Under the pieces are notes generated by a model, which worked only from the letters and a program-made list of their open reading frames with translations, was not told where the DNA came from and made no database searches. Shown here piece by piece: positions 1 to 5,734 of a stretch of DNA of 6,864 bases. Location: positions 1,454 to 8,317 of the forward strand of contig JAFNGF010000144.1 of assembly GCA_017885385.1 (NCBI GenBank), given 5' to 3'. This stretch comes from Planctomycetota bacterium. Lineage in GTDB: Bacteria; Planctomycetota; Phycisphaerae; Sedimentisphaerales; Anaerobacaceae. The translations under genes were made by a program, and so were the position numbers. How positions within the stretch are numbered: position 1 is the stretch's first letter; each line of letters begins with the position of its first letter.

Positions 1-1805
1 GCTGCGGCCAGCTCCAGCACCGCCGAGCCAAACCCACAGGCAAGATTGTGGTCCTCAACGGTAATTATACCCTTGCCCTGACCCAATAGGGCGATAATCG
101 TCTGGTCAATAGGAGCAGCAAACCGGGCGTTAATCACGTCAGCGGGCAGCCCCTCTTGTGCCAATAAACCGGCTGCTTTCAGCGCTTCCGTCAGAACGCT
201 GCCATAACTGACGATGGCGATAGGTGCACCTTTAGCCCTTCTGACAACCACGCTCTTTCCCAGCCGGAACGGCTCGCTGCAGGCGGCCCTGACAAACTTC
301 TGAGGCGGAACCAGGTCTCTGGGATACCTTATGACTACGGGCTTATCCTGGGCCAAAGCAAACTCCAGCGCCAGCCGCACCTCGATTTGGTCCGCGGGCG
401 CCGTAAGCACCATATTCGGCAGCATCCGCAAGAAGCCTATATCCATCAGGCCGTGATGCGTGGGCCCATCCGCCCCCACCAGCCCTGCTCTATCGACACA
501 AAAAACGACCGGCAGATTCTGCAGCGCAACCTCCTGAAATATCTGGTCAAAACTTCGCTGTAGAAAGGTCGAATAGATGCAGACGACGGGCCTGGCGCCG
601 GCTCTAGCCAGTCCGGCTGCAATATCCACGGCAGCACTTTCGGCAATCCCGACGTCATAAAACCGCTCGGGCATTCTTTTGCGAAACTCCGGCAGTCCGG
701 TGCCGTCGCACATAGCTGAGGTTATTGCGACAATCCTTGTGTCTTTTTCCGCCAGCTCCATAAGGTGTTTGCCCACTACGTCGGTGAAAGTGGGTCTATC
801 TTTGTCCGTCAGCGTCTGAACCTGGTCGCCGTTCATTTTGAACGGGCCAGTCGAATGAAATTTGCCGGGCTGCAGACCGGCCGGCACGAAACCTTTGCCC
901 TTTTTGGTGTAAACGTGCAGAATTGCCGGGTGCCTCAACTGACTCAGTGCGCTAAACAGCTTTATAAGCGAGCCGATGTCGTGGCCGTCAACCGGACCAA
1001 AATAGGGAACATTCAAGCTCTCAAACATCTGGCTGGCCGGCAGCACCATTCGAATACTCTTTTTGATCCTTTCCATCGCCTCCTCAACGCTCTTGCCGAT
1101 GCCGGGCAAATGTTCCAGGATATTGCTGGTGGTCTTTCGCAAATCCTCGTATGTCTGGCTCAGCCGGACCTTCGAGAAATACTTTGCCATTGCCCCAACG
1201 GTTGCGTCTATGGCCATCGAATTGTCATTGAGCACGATCAGCAGCTGCCTTTTGACAAGGCCAAGATTATTAAGCGCCTCAAAAGAAGCGCCGTTGACGA
1301 TGCTGGCATCACCAACCACAACCACGATCTTATTCGTTTCCCGTCGCTCGTCGCTCGTGGCTGGCTTCTTTTCCGTATCCTGTATTCTGTATCCTGTGTT
1401 CTTCTGGAGCTGTTCGCCCAGGGCCATTCCGATCGCCGTGGCTATGGAGGTCCCTGCGTGCCCCACAGTAAACTGATCGTACTGGCTTTCTGCGGGACTT
1501 GGAAAGCCGCTTATGCCATCGACCCGGCGAAGATGAGCGAACTTATCCTTTCTGCCGGTGATGATTTTATGCGTATAGCATTGATGCCCCACATCCCAGA
1601 GCAGTCGATCTTTTTTGAAATCGAATACATAGTGCAGGGCCAGCGTCAGCTCCACCACGCCCAGGTTGCTGGCGAGGTGCCCTCCGGCTTTGCTGACAGA
1701 ATCGAGAATGAGCTGGCGTATTTCATCCGCGAGCGTCTGCAACTGCGGGACTGGCAGCTTCTTCAAGTCGTAGGGGCTGCTCACTTGCTCCAATAATTTA
1801 CCCAT
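1..1805 (-). CDS. dxs: 1-deoxy-D-xylulose-5-phosphate synthase, 3' end cut by window edge
   Basis: DXS condenses pyruvate and glyceraldehyde 3-phosphate to 1-deoxy-D-xylulose 5-phosphate, the first step of the MEP isoprenoid pathway, using thiamine diphosphate in the cytoplasm. 601 codons are visible; the family is usually about 620-650 residues, so only the last part of the C-terminal transketolase-like domain is missing. Seen: GGHLASNLG (His43), WDVGHQ (His74), Mg/ThDP site Asp166 to Asn195 (same 29-residue spacing as E. coli Asp152/Asn181), GPVDGHD near 270, Glu389 (E. coli Glu370), YSTFLQR near 411, GADGPTHHG (Asp446, His450), RYPR near 493. Oddities: the cofactor motif reads GDA instead of GDG, the usual EQHAV reads ESAAV, and residues about 136-157 are an extra repeat-derived segment. 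Spacing between His74 and Asp166 is 92 residues against 72 in E. coli, a net gain of 20. The ATG at 1803-1805 is chosen because AAGG (1812-1815) lies 6 bases upstream. Confidence 0.97.
   Translation of the reverse strand, partial: MGKLLEQVSSPYDLKKLPVPQLQTLADEIRQLILDSVSKAGGHLASNLGVVELTLALHYVFDFKKDRLLWDVGHQCYTHKIITGRKDKFAHLRRVDGISGFPSPAESQYDQFTVGHAGTSIATAIGMALGEQLQKNTGYRIQDTEKKPATSDERRETNKIVVVVGDASIVNGASFEALNNLGLVKRQLLIVLNDNSMAIDATVGAMAKYFSKVRLSQTYEDLRKTTSNILEHLPGIGKSVEEAMERIKKSIRMVLPASQMFESLNVPYFGPVDGHDIGSLIKLFSALSQLRHPAILHVYTKKGKGFVPAGLQPGKFHSTGPFKMNGDQVQTLTDKDRPTFTDVVGKHLMELAEKDTRIVAITSAMCDGTGLPEFRKRMPERFYDVGIAESAAVDIAAGLARAGARPVVCIYSTFLQRSFDQIFQEVALQNLPVVFCVDRAGLVGADGPTHHGLMDIGFLRMLPNMVLTAPADQIEVRLALEFALAQDKPVVIRYPRDLVPPQKFVRAACSEPFRLGKSVVVRRAKGAPIAIVSYGSVLTEALKAAGLLAQEGLPADVINARFAAPIDQTIIALLGQGKGIITVEDHNLACGFGSAVLELAA
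1342..1358. repeat. heptanucleotide tandem array CGTCGCT inside dxs
   Basis: Two exact copies of the 7-mer CGTCGCT (1342-1348, 1349-1355) followed by a partial third (CGT). It is read on the minus strand as dxs codons around residues 150-155. The same 7-mer plus CGT recurs at 4892-4901, next to the ABC permease stop codon. It lies in the extra segment of DXS that has no counterpart in E. coli DXS. Confidence 0.85.
1375..1402. repeat. heptanucleotide tandem array GTATYCT inside dxs
   Basis: Four head-to-tail 7-mers: GTATCCT, GTATTCT, GTATCCT and a diverged GTGTTCT. They are translated on the minus strand as dxs residues about 135-144. Sixteen bases separate this array from the CGTCGCT array at 1342-1358; together they account for the roughly 60-base net insertion in the gene. 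Confidence 0.87.
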
Positions 1806-2018
1806 CGAGGACCTTGCCGTTTCAATCAAAAGTGCTGATAGCTAAGAAGTAAAATCAGAATTTTTCAAAAAATCTTTATTGCTTTTCGCATAACAACTTA
1901 GCACAAGAAGCGCCGCCTGTAAAGAGCTTTTTTTCGCATCAAACGCGCAGATTGCTCCAATTATGGAGCGCCACAGCGCGCAAACATGGAAACCTGATAA
2001 TTGTGAAAGGCATCAAAA
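1806..2018. other. divergent intergenic region between dxs and the HNH gene
   Basis: This 213-base stretch lies between two genes read outward from it, so it should hold promoters for both. On the minus strand TTTACA and TAAGTT are 17 bases apart with a TG just before the -10 (about 1885-1915), but the -10 match is poor. An A/T-rich imperfect palindrome sits at 1857-1875. The stem-loop at 1944-1980 is the clearest structure. No convincing promoter was found for the rightward gene. Confidence 0.5.
1944..1980. other. two-part stem-loop upstream of the HNH gene
   Basis: The inner stem GCTCCA (1954-1959) pairs perfectly with TGGAGC (1964-1969) around an ATTA loop. The outer stem CGCGC (1944-1948) pairs with GCGCG (1976-1980), with a 5/6-base internal loop between. 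There is no run of T on either side, so it is not a standard terminator. It could be an operator, a 5'-leader RNA structure or a mobile-element end; the sequence does not decide. Confidence 0.5.
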
Positions 2019-2555
2019 GTGACCAACGGTAAATTGTCGGCCACGAAGACCATACCATTAACACAGGGCAAATTCGCAATTGTGGACGCCGAGGATTACA
2101 ACTGGCTTAGCCGATTCAAATGGTGTGCCGCGAAGGACAGAGCCACCTTTTACGCCCACCGAGGCAGCAACGGAAGGCTGATTTCAATGCACCGGGCGAT
2201 TATGCGTGCGCCCAAAGGCCTGATGTGCGACCACAGAAATCACAACGGCCTTGACAATCGTAAGAGCAATCTTCGCCTTTGTACCAGCGATCAGAACCAG
2301 TACAACAAAAGGCCCAAGAAAGGCTGCTCATCAAAATACAAGGGCGTGATTCTGAGAAGGGATTGCAAACGATGGCGGGCAAAGATCTGTTTCAATCGCA
2401 AGCGCATACATCTCGGCGACTTTGCCGATCAGATAAAGGCAGCGTTGGCCTATGACGACAAAGCAGTTGAGCTTTTCGGCGAATTCGCCTACCTCAACTT
2501 CCCCGAACGAATAGAGCTTAGAAAGTGGATAAGAAAGCTTGTCTGGGCAGCGTGA
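2019..2555 (+). CDS. free-standing HNH endonuclease with AP2-type DNA-binding domain
   Basis: A 178-residue protein resembling HNH homing endonucleases of phages and bacterial accessory regions. Order seen: an N-terminal beta-rich segment with the IPLTQGKFAIVD pattern common in this group (about 12-23), then MHRAIM (57-62), then an HNH core with Asp71-His72, His75, Asn80 and Asn84 (DHRNHNGLDN pattern). A C-terminal AP2-like domain runs about 106-161: SKYKGV, RWRAKI, IHLGDF, AALAYD and FGEFAYLNF. The likely activity is metal-dependent DNA nicking or cleavage at a specific site, with AP2 giving sequence binding; this is family knowledge, not shown here. GTG is chosen as start because AAAGG (2006-2010) lies 8 bases upstream and no better in-frame start exists. 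It is the only rightward gene in the window, it is not within another gene or an obvious intron, and a heptanucleotide array follows 5 bases after its stop. Confidence 0.9.
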   Translation: MTNGKLSATKTIPLTQGKFAIVDAEDYNWLSRFKWCAAKDRATFYAHRGSNGRLISMHRAIMRAPKGLMCDHRNHNGLDNRKSNLRLCTSDQNQYNKRPKKGCSSKYKGVILRRDCKRWRAKICFNRKRIHLGDFADQIKAALAYDDKAVELFGEFAYLNFPERIELRKWIRKLVWAA

Positions 2556-2560
2556 CAATG

Positions 2561-2595
2561 CGAAATTCGAAATCCGAAATGCGAAGCACGAAACA
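2561..2595. repeat. heptanucleotide tandem array CGAAATN after the HNH gene
   Basis: Five 7-mers in phase: CGAAATT, CGAAATC, CGAAATG, then diverged CGAAGCA and CGAAACA. The array begins 5 bases after the stop codon of the endonuclease gene. The unit is unrelated to those inside dxs but has the same period of seven. Confidence 0.88.
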
Positions 2596-2811
2596 ACCCT
2601 GCACTGAGCCTCTTCGGTCCGCCGCAGCTGGACCCAGAGCCTGCCCTTCCTATGTCTGTAAAGTAAAGGCATGTTTTACTTGACTGGAATATAGCAGTCG
2701 GAGTGTTCTAAGATTTGCAGGGTAGTAGGGGGGCGGGGGTGGTTGTGATTTGTCAAAAATCTATCTCTGGGTTATTTATCTTGTGTTCCAACTATCGAAC
2801 CTTATCACCTA
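2596..2811. other. intergenic spacer with small inverted repeat and G-rich tract
   Basis: The spacer lies between the 3' ends of two converging genes, so it should contain transcription ends. A weak inverted repeat AAGTAAA (2661-2667) / TTTACTT (2675-2681) and a G-rich tract on the plus strand (2720-2742: GGG, six G, five G, GG) are visible. No GC-rich stem with a U tail was found for either gene. No coding sequence is supported. Confidence 0.45.
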
Positions 2812-3603
2812 TTAGCTTTTTCCGTTTCGTTTTTCGATAGCTTTCCTTTTTTCCGGCGGAAGCTTTTCATACAACTCTTTTACTGCCTTTGGATGACTAA
2901 TCATTTGGTCCGCTATAGAATTTACAAGACCGAACAACTGATTTGCAGTGTCTCTATCGTCGTTTAGGTCAATCACACCTGGATGGACTGCCTCATTGCC
3001 AATGACTCGGACAATATCCAGAGACTGTTGTACAAGAGGATTCAGACCTTTTGAAACAAGGCTTGCTATATCATCGTCAATGTTCTTGCCTTTTTCGCCA
3101 AGAAACATACAGAGCTTCTGAATACATAATCTGAGCAATGCGGCAGCACCTCTCGCCGAGAGGCCAACGATGCTACGGGCTTCTTCAAAATCCTTAACAA
3201 TCTCCTTAGGCAAATCTTGGCTCGGCTGTACACCTTGTTTCTCGTGGGGAAACACCATATTATCGTGTACCCAAACAGCTATTTTCTTGCAGTTGTAGCA
3301 TTTGCTGATGTAAAGGTTATGAACGTCGAAACCAGGGTAAGTATCGTCCCTCTTTTCAAAACATACGAGGCCGGTGTTCATATTCTCGCACCAGTTGACC
3401 AAGACTCTTTTAGCCTCTTCCGCCACCTCTTTGGCCCCTTGCACGCGCTTCAGGTATTCTATATCCGGGATAAAAGGGAGAAGATTCTCGCCTTTCAGTT
3501 CTTGGGCATACATCCTGAACCAATACTGGGTTGTGAACGCTTCGCAATGAGGACATTCAAAAGCGGTTTCCTTTATCGACGGAGGAGTTGTCTTTTTTGC
3601 CAT
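2812..3603 (-). CDS. zinc-ribbon plus DUF4145 domain protein
   Basis: A 263-residue protein whose C-terminal half (about 130-260) matches the DUF4145 pattern: LPKEIVKDFEEAR, SARGAAALLRL, LGEKGKNIDDDI, IVRVIGNEAVHPG and IDLNDD. DUF4145 is, as far as I recall, grouped with the HEPN superfamily and is frequent near restriction and other defence genes. The usual HEPN R-X4-6-H pattern is not kept exactly: Arg199 and His207 are seven residues apart, and Asn203-X3-His207 is the conserved-looking part. The N-terminal half has two CxxC pairs (Cys17/Cys20 and Cys102/Cys105) that probably form one split zinc ribbon. No signal peptide or membrane segment is visible, so it is cytoplasmic. The ATG at 3603 has a strong Shine-Dalgarno sequence (AAGGAAGGAA, 3611-3620) 7 bases upstream. 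The HEPN-like gene ends 90 bases upstream on the same strand, suggesting one operon. The molecular role is unknown. Confidence 0.88.
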   Translation of the reverse strand: MAKKTTPPSIKETAFECPHCEAFTTQYWFRMYAQELKGENLLPFIPDIEYLKRVQGAKEVAEEAKRVLVNWCENMNTGLVCFEKRDDTYPGFDVHNLYISKCYNCKKIAVWVHDNMVFPHEKQGVQPSQDLPKEIVKDFEEARSIVGLSARGAAALLRLCIQKLCMFLGEKGKNIDDDIASLVSKGLNPLVQQSLDIVRVIGNEAVHPGVIDLNDDRDTANQLFGLVNSIADQMISHPKAVKELYEKLPPEKRKAIEKRNGKS

Positions 3604-3688
3604 TCGGCTATTCCTTCCTTAAGATGGAACCATAAGTGGACTAACCGCTACGGGAAATCTACCCAACAGGAGCCAGATTTGCATGAGA

Positions 3689-3705
3689 GAGTCTTACGTA
3701 GACTC
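3689..3705. other. inverted repeat spanning the stop codon of the HEPN-like gene
   Basis: GAGTCT (3689-3694) and AGACTC (3700-3705) form a perfect 6-bp stem with a 5-base loop. The TAA stop codon of the upstream gene (3694-3696) lies in its loop and edge. No U run follows, so it is not an evident terminator. It could be an RNA processing or translation-attenuating structure between the two genes, or chance. Confidence 0.4.
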
Positions 3706-4530
3706 AATGGCCAAACGGATAATCAAACCTGTCATGTACAAATACGCTTCACCCTCTTGTTTCGTTATCTCATGCCTTCCTATGGACGCATGTCGGTAGT
3801 CGTGAGCGTACCTGATATAGTTAGCTAACAACGATTTCCATCCATCCGACAAATTTATTTTAGCCAGCAATTCATCCTTGTTGTTGTCTAAGGTTCTCTC
3901 ATTTGCAAGCACCTTCCTTGCTACACCTTCTATGGCCGAATAACAATTCTTTATAACGTCGGCCAAGGAATCTCCCGCCGCATAGCACTGTAAAGCTGTC
4001 CGGTAGTCTCTTCTTTCATCTGGATAGTCCTTCAACCAGGCCAATGTTTCCTCAATAAGAGATGTGTCCAATTCCTCAGCCCCGGATGGATAGAAAAATC
4101 CATCTTTCCATCGTACCCCGATATCACAAGTGCAGCGAGACAGTGCAGCCTCGATAAGCTTGGACAACAATTCCTGACCTTTCTTGGTGTCGCCCCCCAA
4201 CTGAATACGGCCGCACAAAGCACATAATACCCGGAGCGTCTCGGTGAAATCATCTCTTGTGAGAGTTCTTATCGAGGCGGGCAGATACCTCTCGTTTATT
4301 CCTACCCCCACCCGTCTTTGGTGCAAATCGTGAAAATTGATGCCCAAATCAAAACAAACGAGTTGAATTAAATGTTCATAGTCATAACTATCGCAATCTA
4401 CCGTGTCTATGTTGTGGAAGATGGCCTGATTTACTCTTTCAACAAACCGCTTCCTTTCAGCTTCAACAGTATCTTCGAAGCCAAAAATTTCATTAAACCT
4501 CTTACGTATGTCCATACCACGAACCTGCAT
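3694..4530 (-). CDS. HEPN-like, abortive-infection-type protein (hypothetical)
   Basis: A 278-residue protein that I cannot assign to a named gene. Its C-terminal third looks alpha-helical and resembles HEPN domains of abortive-infection proteins: YRTALQCYAAGDSLADVIKN (about 176-195), SAIEGVARKVL, then YIRYAHDYRHASIGRH (238-253). That last stretch holds two overlapping R-X6-H motifs, Arg240-His247 and Arg246-His253, the pattern of HEPN ribonuclease sites. The N-terminal half has no recognised domain; a CxxC (103/106) and a CxC (133/135) might bind metal. No signal peptide or membrane segment is evident. The start is uncertain: the ATG at 4530 has GAGGGA 14 bases upstream, while Met6 (4513-4515) has AGG 8 bases upstream and begins MDIRKRF. 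A good promoter lies 41 bases upstream of the first ATG. The DUF4145 gene follows 90 bases downstream. RNase toxin or defence activity is inference only. Confidence 0.75.
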   Translation of the reverse strand: MQVRGMDIRKRFNEIFGFEDTVEAERKRFVERVNQAIFHNIDTVDCDSYDYEHLIQLVCFDLGINFHDLHQRRVGVGINERYLPASIRTLTRDDFTETLRVLCALCGRIQLGGDTKKGQELLSKLIEAALSRCTCDIGVRWKDGFFYPSGAEELDTSLIEETLAWLKDYPDERRDYRTALQCYAAGDSLADVIKNCYSAIEGVARKVLANERTLDNNKDELLAKINLSDGWKSLLANYIRYAHDYRHASIGRHEITKQEGEAYLYMTGLIIRLAIEST

Positions 4531-4907
4531 TCGATATTATGTAGTCCCTCGGTTAGCTCGCATGGGTCACATGATATGCATAGATTCACTCCCGGTCAAT
4601 GCCTCTCTGCTGCGAATCATATGGTGTATCTTCGCTGCAAACGGGCAATCAGACCCCCCCCCATACTCCGCTATGGCCCCGGCTGGATTACCCTTTTGCC
4701 CCGCCCTTCTCCTCTTTGGGTTTAGGAAGGTCTTCTGTGATATTCCTAACCAAACTGGCCATGACGTCAGGATACGATAAGTTATACGGTGTTTGGCAAA
4801 TATTAGGGACAGCGACTTGTTAATGGCGGGGGCGGTTCTTTTCTACATGATTTTGACGGGACGGGCTTTTGCGATTATATTGGTGTTATCTCGTCGCTCG
4901 TATCTCG
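4531..4907. other. 377-base region without a convincing gene
   Basis: The region holds the promoter of the HEPN-like gene (4571-4599), a run of nine C (4654-4662) and part of a heptanucleotide array at its right end. A minus-strand mini-ORF (4688-4762, ATG to TAA) would encode 24 residues, MASLVRNITEDLPKPKEEKG plus four more, without a Shine-Dalgarno sequence; its frame stays open for about 20 further codons upstream. Overlapping plus-strand frames are also open (for example ending at 4823) but show no known motif. This may be the degraded end of a lost gene or a dispersed repeat. No terminator for the permease gene was found. Confidence 0.55.
4571..4599 (-). promoter_or_regulatory. sigma-70-type promoter for the HEPN-like/DUF4145 pair
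   Basis: Read on the minus strand: -35 TTGACC (4594-4599, five of six consensus bases), a 17-base spacer, and -10 TATCAT (4571-4576, five of six). Transcription would start near 4564, giving a leader of about 34 bases to the first ATG (4530) or about 49 bases to the second (4515). It is the best promoter match noticed in the window. Confidence 0.65.
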
Positions 4908-4908
4908 T
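4892..4908. repeat. heptanucleotide array at the permease stop codon
   Basis: CGTCGCT (4892-4898), CGTATCT (4899-4905), then CGT (4906-4908). The last T is the first plus-strand base of the permease stop codon (TAA on the minus strand). It shares the 10-mer CGTCGCTCGT with the array inside dxs at 1342-1351. Confidence 0.75.
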
Positions 4909-5732
4909 TAATCGCCGGTGGCGTGGATAGACCTGTATAAGGCCGCCAAAGCGAAAATGCCTGTGCTTGTGATGACAATGCAGGCCCCGGTAGGTAAATC
5001 CAGATAGAAAGAAACGACAAAACCAATCAGAGCGCTGAGCATTCCGAAAACCGTAGCGGCGATGACCACCGACCTGTGCCCGGTGCAGATTTGATAAGCT
5101 GCCGCTGCCGGGCAGGTAACTATGCTAAAGATCATCAATCCGCCGATAAGAGGCAGATTGACCGCCAGTATTACTCCAGACAAAACCAGCAGCAGCCCAT
5201 ATACAAAACCCGCGTGGACGCCGGTCGCGGCTGCAATCGACCGGCTGAAAAGCAGCACCTTCAGCTCCTTGTTAAAAAGCGCACAAAAGATTGCCAGAAC
5301 GGCAGCCATCGCCGCGATGGTAATTGTGCCGGCTCTATCTGTAAAAAGTATATTGCCCCACAATAGGCCGAGCATTTCCGAGCGGCTGGCCTGATTCAGG
5401 CCTATCCCAAGAAAAGTAAGGCCCAGCATAAGGCAGAAAACTATCGCCAGGCCCACGTTTGTATCCAGGCGGGATCTCTCAGGCCGAATACCTGCCAGGC
5501 TCAGTGCCGCGATTACTGAAGCTGCTATGCCGCCCAGCGCCGGGCAGATAGCGGTTAATGTCGGGTTGGCAAATACCAGAAAACTGCCGTAGATGGACCC
5601 GGCCATCGCGGCGTGCGAGATACAGATGCCAATAAAGGGAATCCGCATGCCGACAATATATACGCCCAAAAGCCCTGTGCTCGCTCCGGCGATAAGACCG
5701 GCGACAATCACTAAATAGAAATAAGGATCCAT
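4908..5732 (-). CDS. metal ABC transporter permease (ABC-3 / ZnuB-TroC-like family)
   Basis: A 274-residue integral inner-membrane protein forming the channel of a zinc/manganese/iron-type ABC importer, probably as a homodimer. Hydrophobic segments are visible at about 7-28, 33-54, 58-80, 92-113, 135-152, 174-193, 195-216, 221-243 and 247-267. Family-like signatures are GLLGVYIVGMRIPFIGICISHAA-type sequence near the N-terminus (about 20-42), RSIAAATGVHAG (164-175, the probable ATPase-coupling loop), a segment ending TCPAAAAYQ (206-214) and LDLPTGACIVI near 244-254. Length is normal for the family. The ATG lies 2 bases after the ATPase stop codon and no clear Shine-Dalgarno sequence is seen, so translation is probably coupled. 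It is the last gene of the operon. The substrate cannot be told from the permease alone; zinc, manganese or iron are the usual options. Confidence 0.93.
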   Translation of the reverse strand: MDPYFYLVIVAGLIAGASTGLLGVYIVGMRIPFIGICISHAAMAGSIYGSFLVFANPTLTAICPALGGIAASVIAALSLAGIRPERSRLDTNVGLAIVFCLMLGLTFLGIGLNQASRSEMLGLLWGNILFTDRAGTITIAAMAAVLAIFCALFNKELKVLLFSRSIAAATGVHAGFVYGLLLVLSGVILAVNLPLIGGLMIFSIVTCPAAAAYQICTGHRSVVIAATVFGMLSALIGFVVSFYLDLPTGACIVITSTGIFALAALYRSIHATGD

Positions 5733-5734
5733 AG

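Noticed and set aside
1342..1402. CRISPR array
   Set aside because: The repeats are 7 bases long and directly adjacent, with no spacers of constant length and no cas genes nearby.
765..1796. Long plus-strand open frame (343 codons)
   Set aside because: It is antisense to dxs, whose catalytic motifs are all readable on the minus strand. The plus-strand product shows no domain pattern.
1885..1915. Promoter for dxs (TTTACA, 17 bases, TAAGTT)
   Set aside because: The -10 matches only three of six consensus bases; the spacing and the TG extension are suggestive but not enough for a separate feature.
3217..3828. Plus-strand open frame of 203 codons
   Set aside because: It runs antisense across the DUF4145 gene, the spacer and the end of the HEPN-like gene, and has no recognisable motif or ribosome binding site.
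4372..4823. Three overlapping plus-strand open frames
   Set aside because: They differ in frame over the same bases, begin inside or beside the HEPN-like gene, are low-complexity and proline-rich across the C9 run, and match nothing I recognise.
4830..4907. Intrinsic terminator after the permease gene
   Set aside because: No GC-rich hairpin followed by a U run could be found on the minus strand; only the heptad array and A/T-rich sequence are present.
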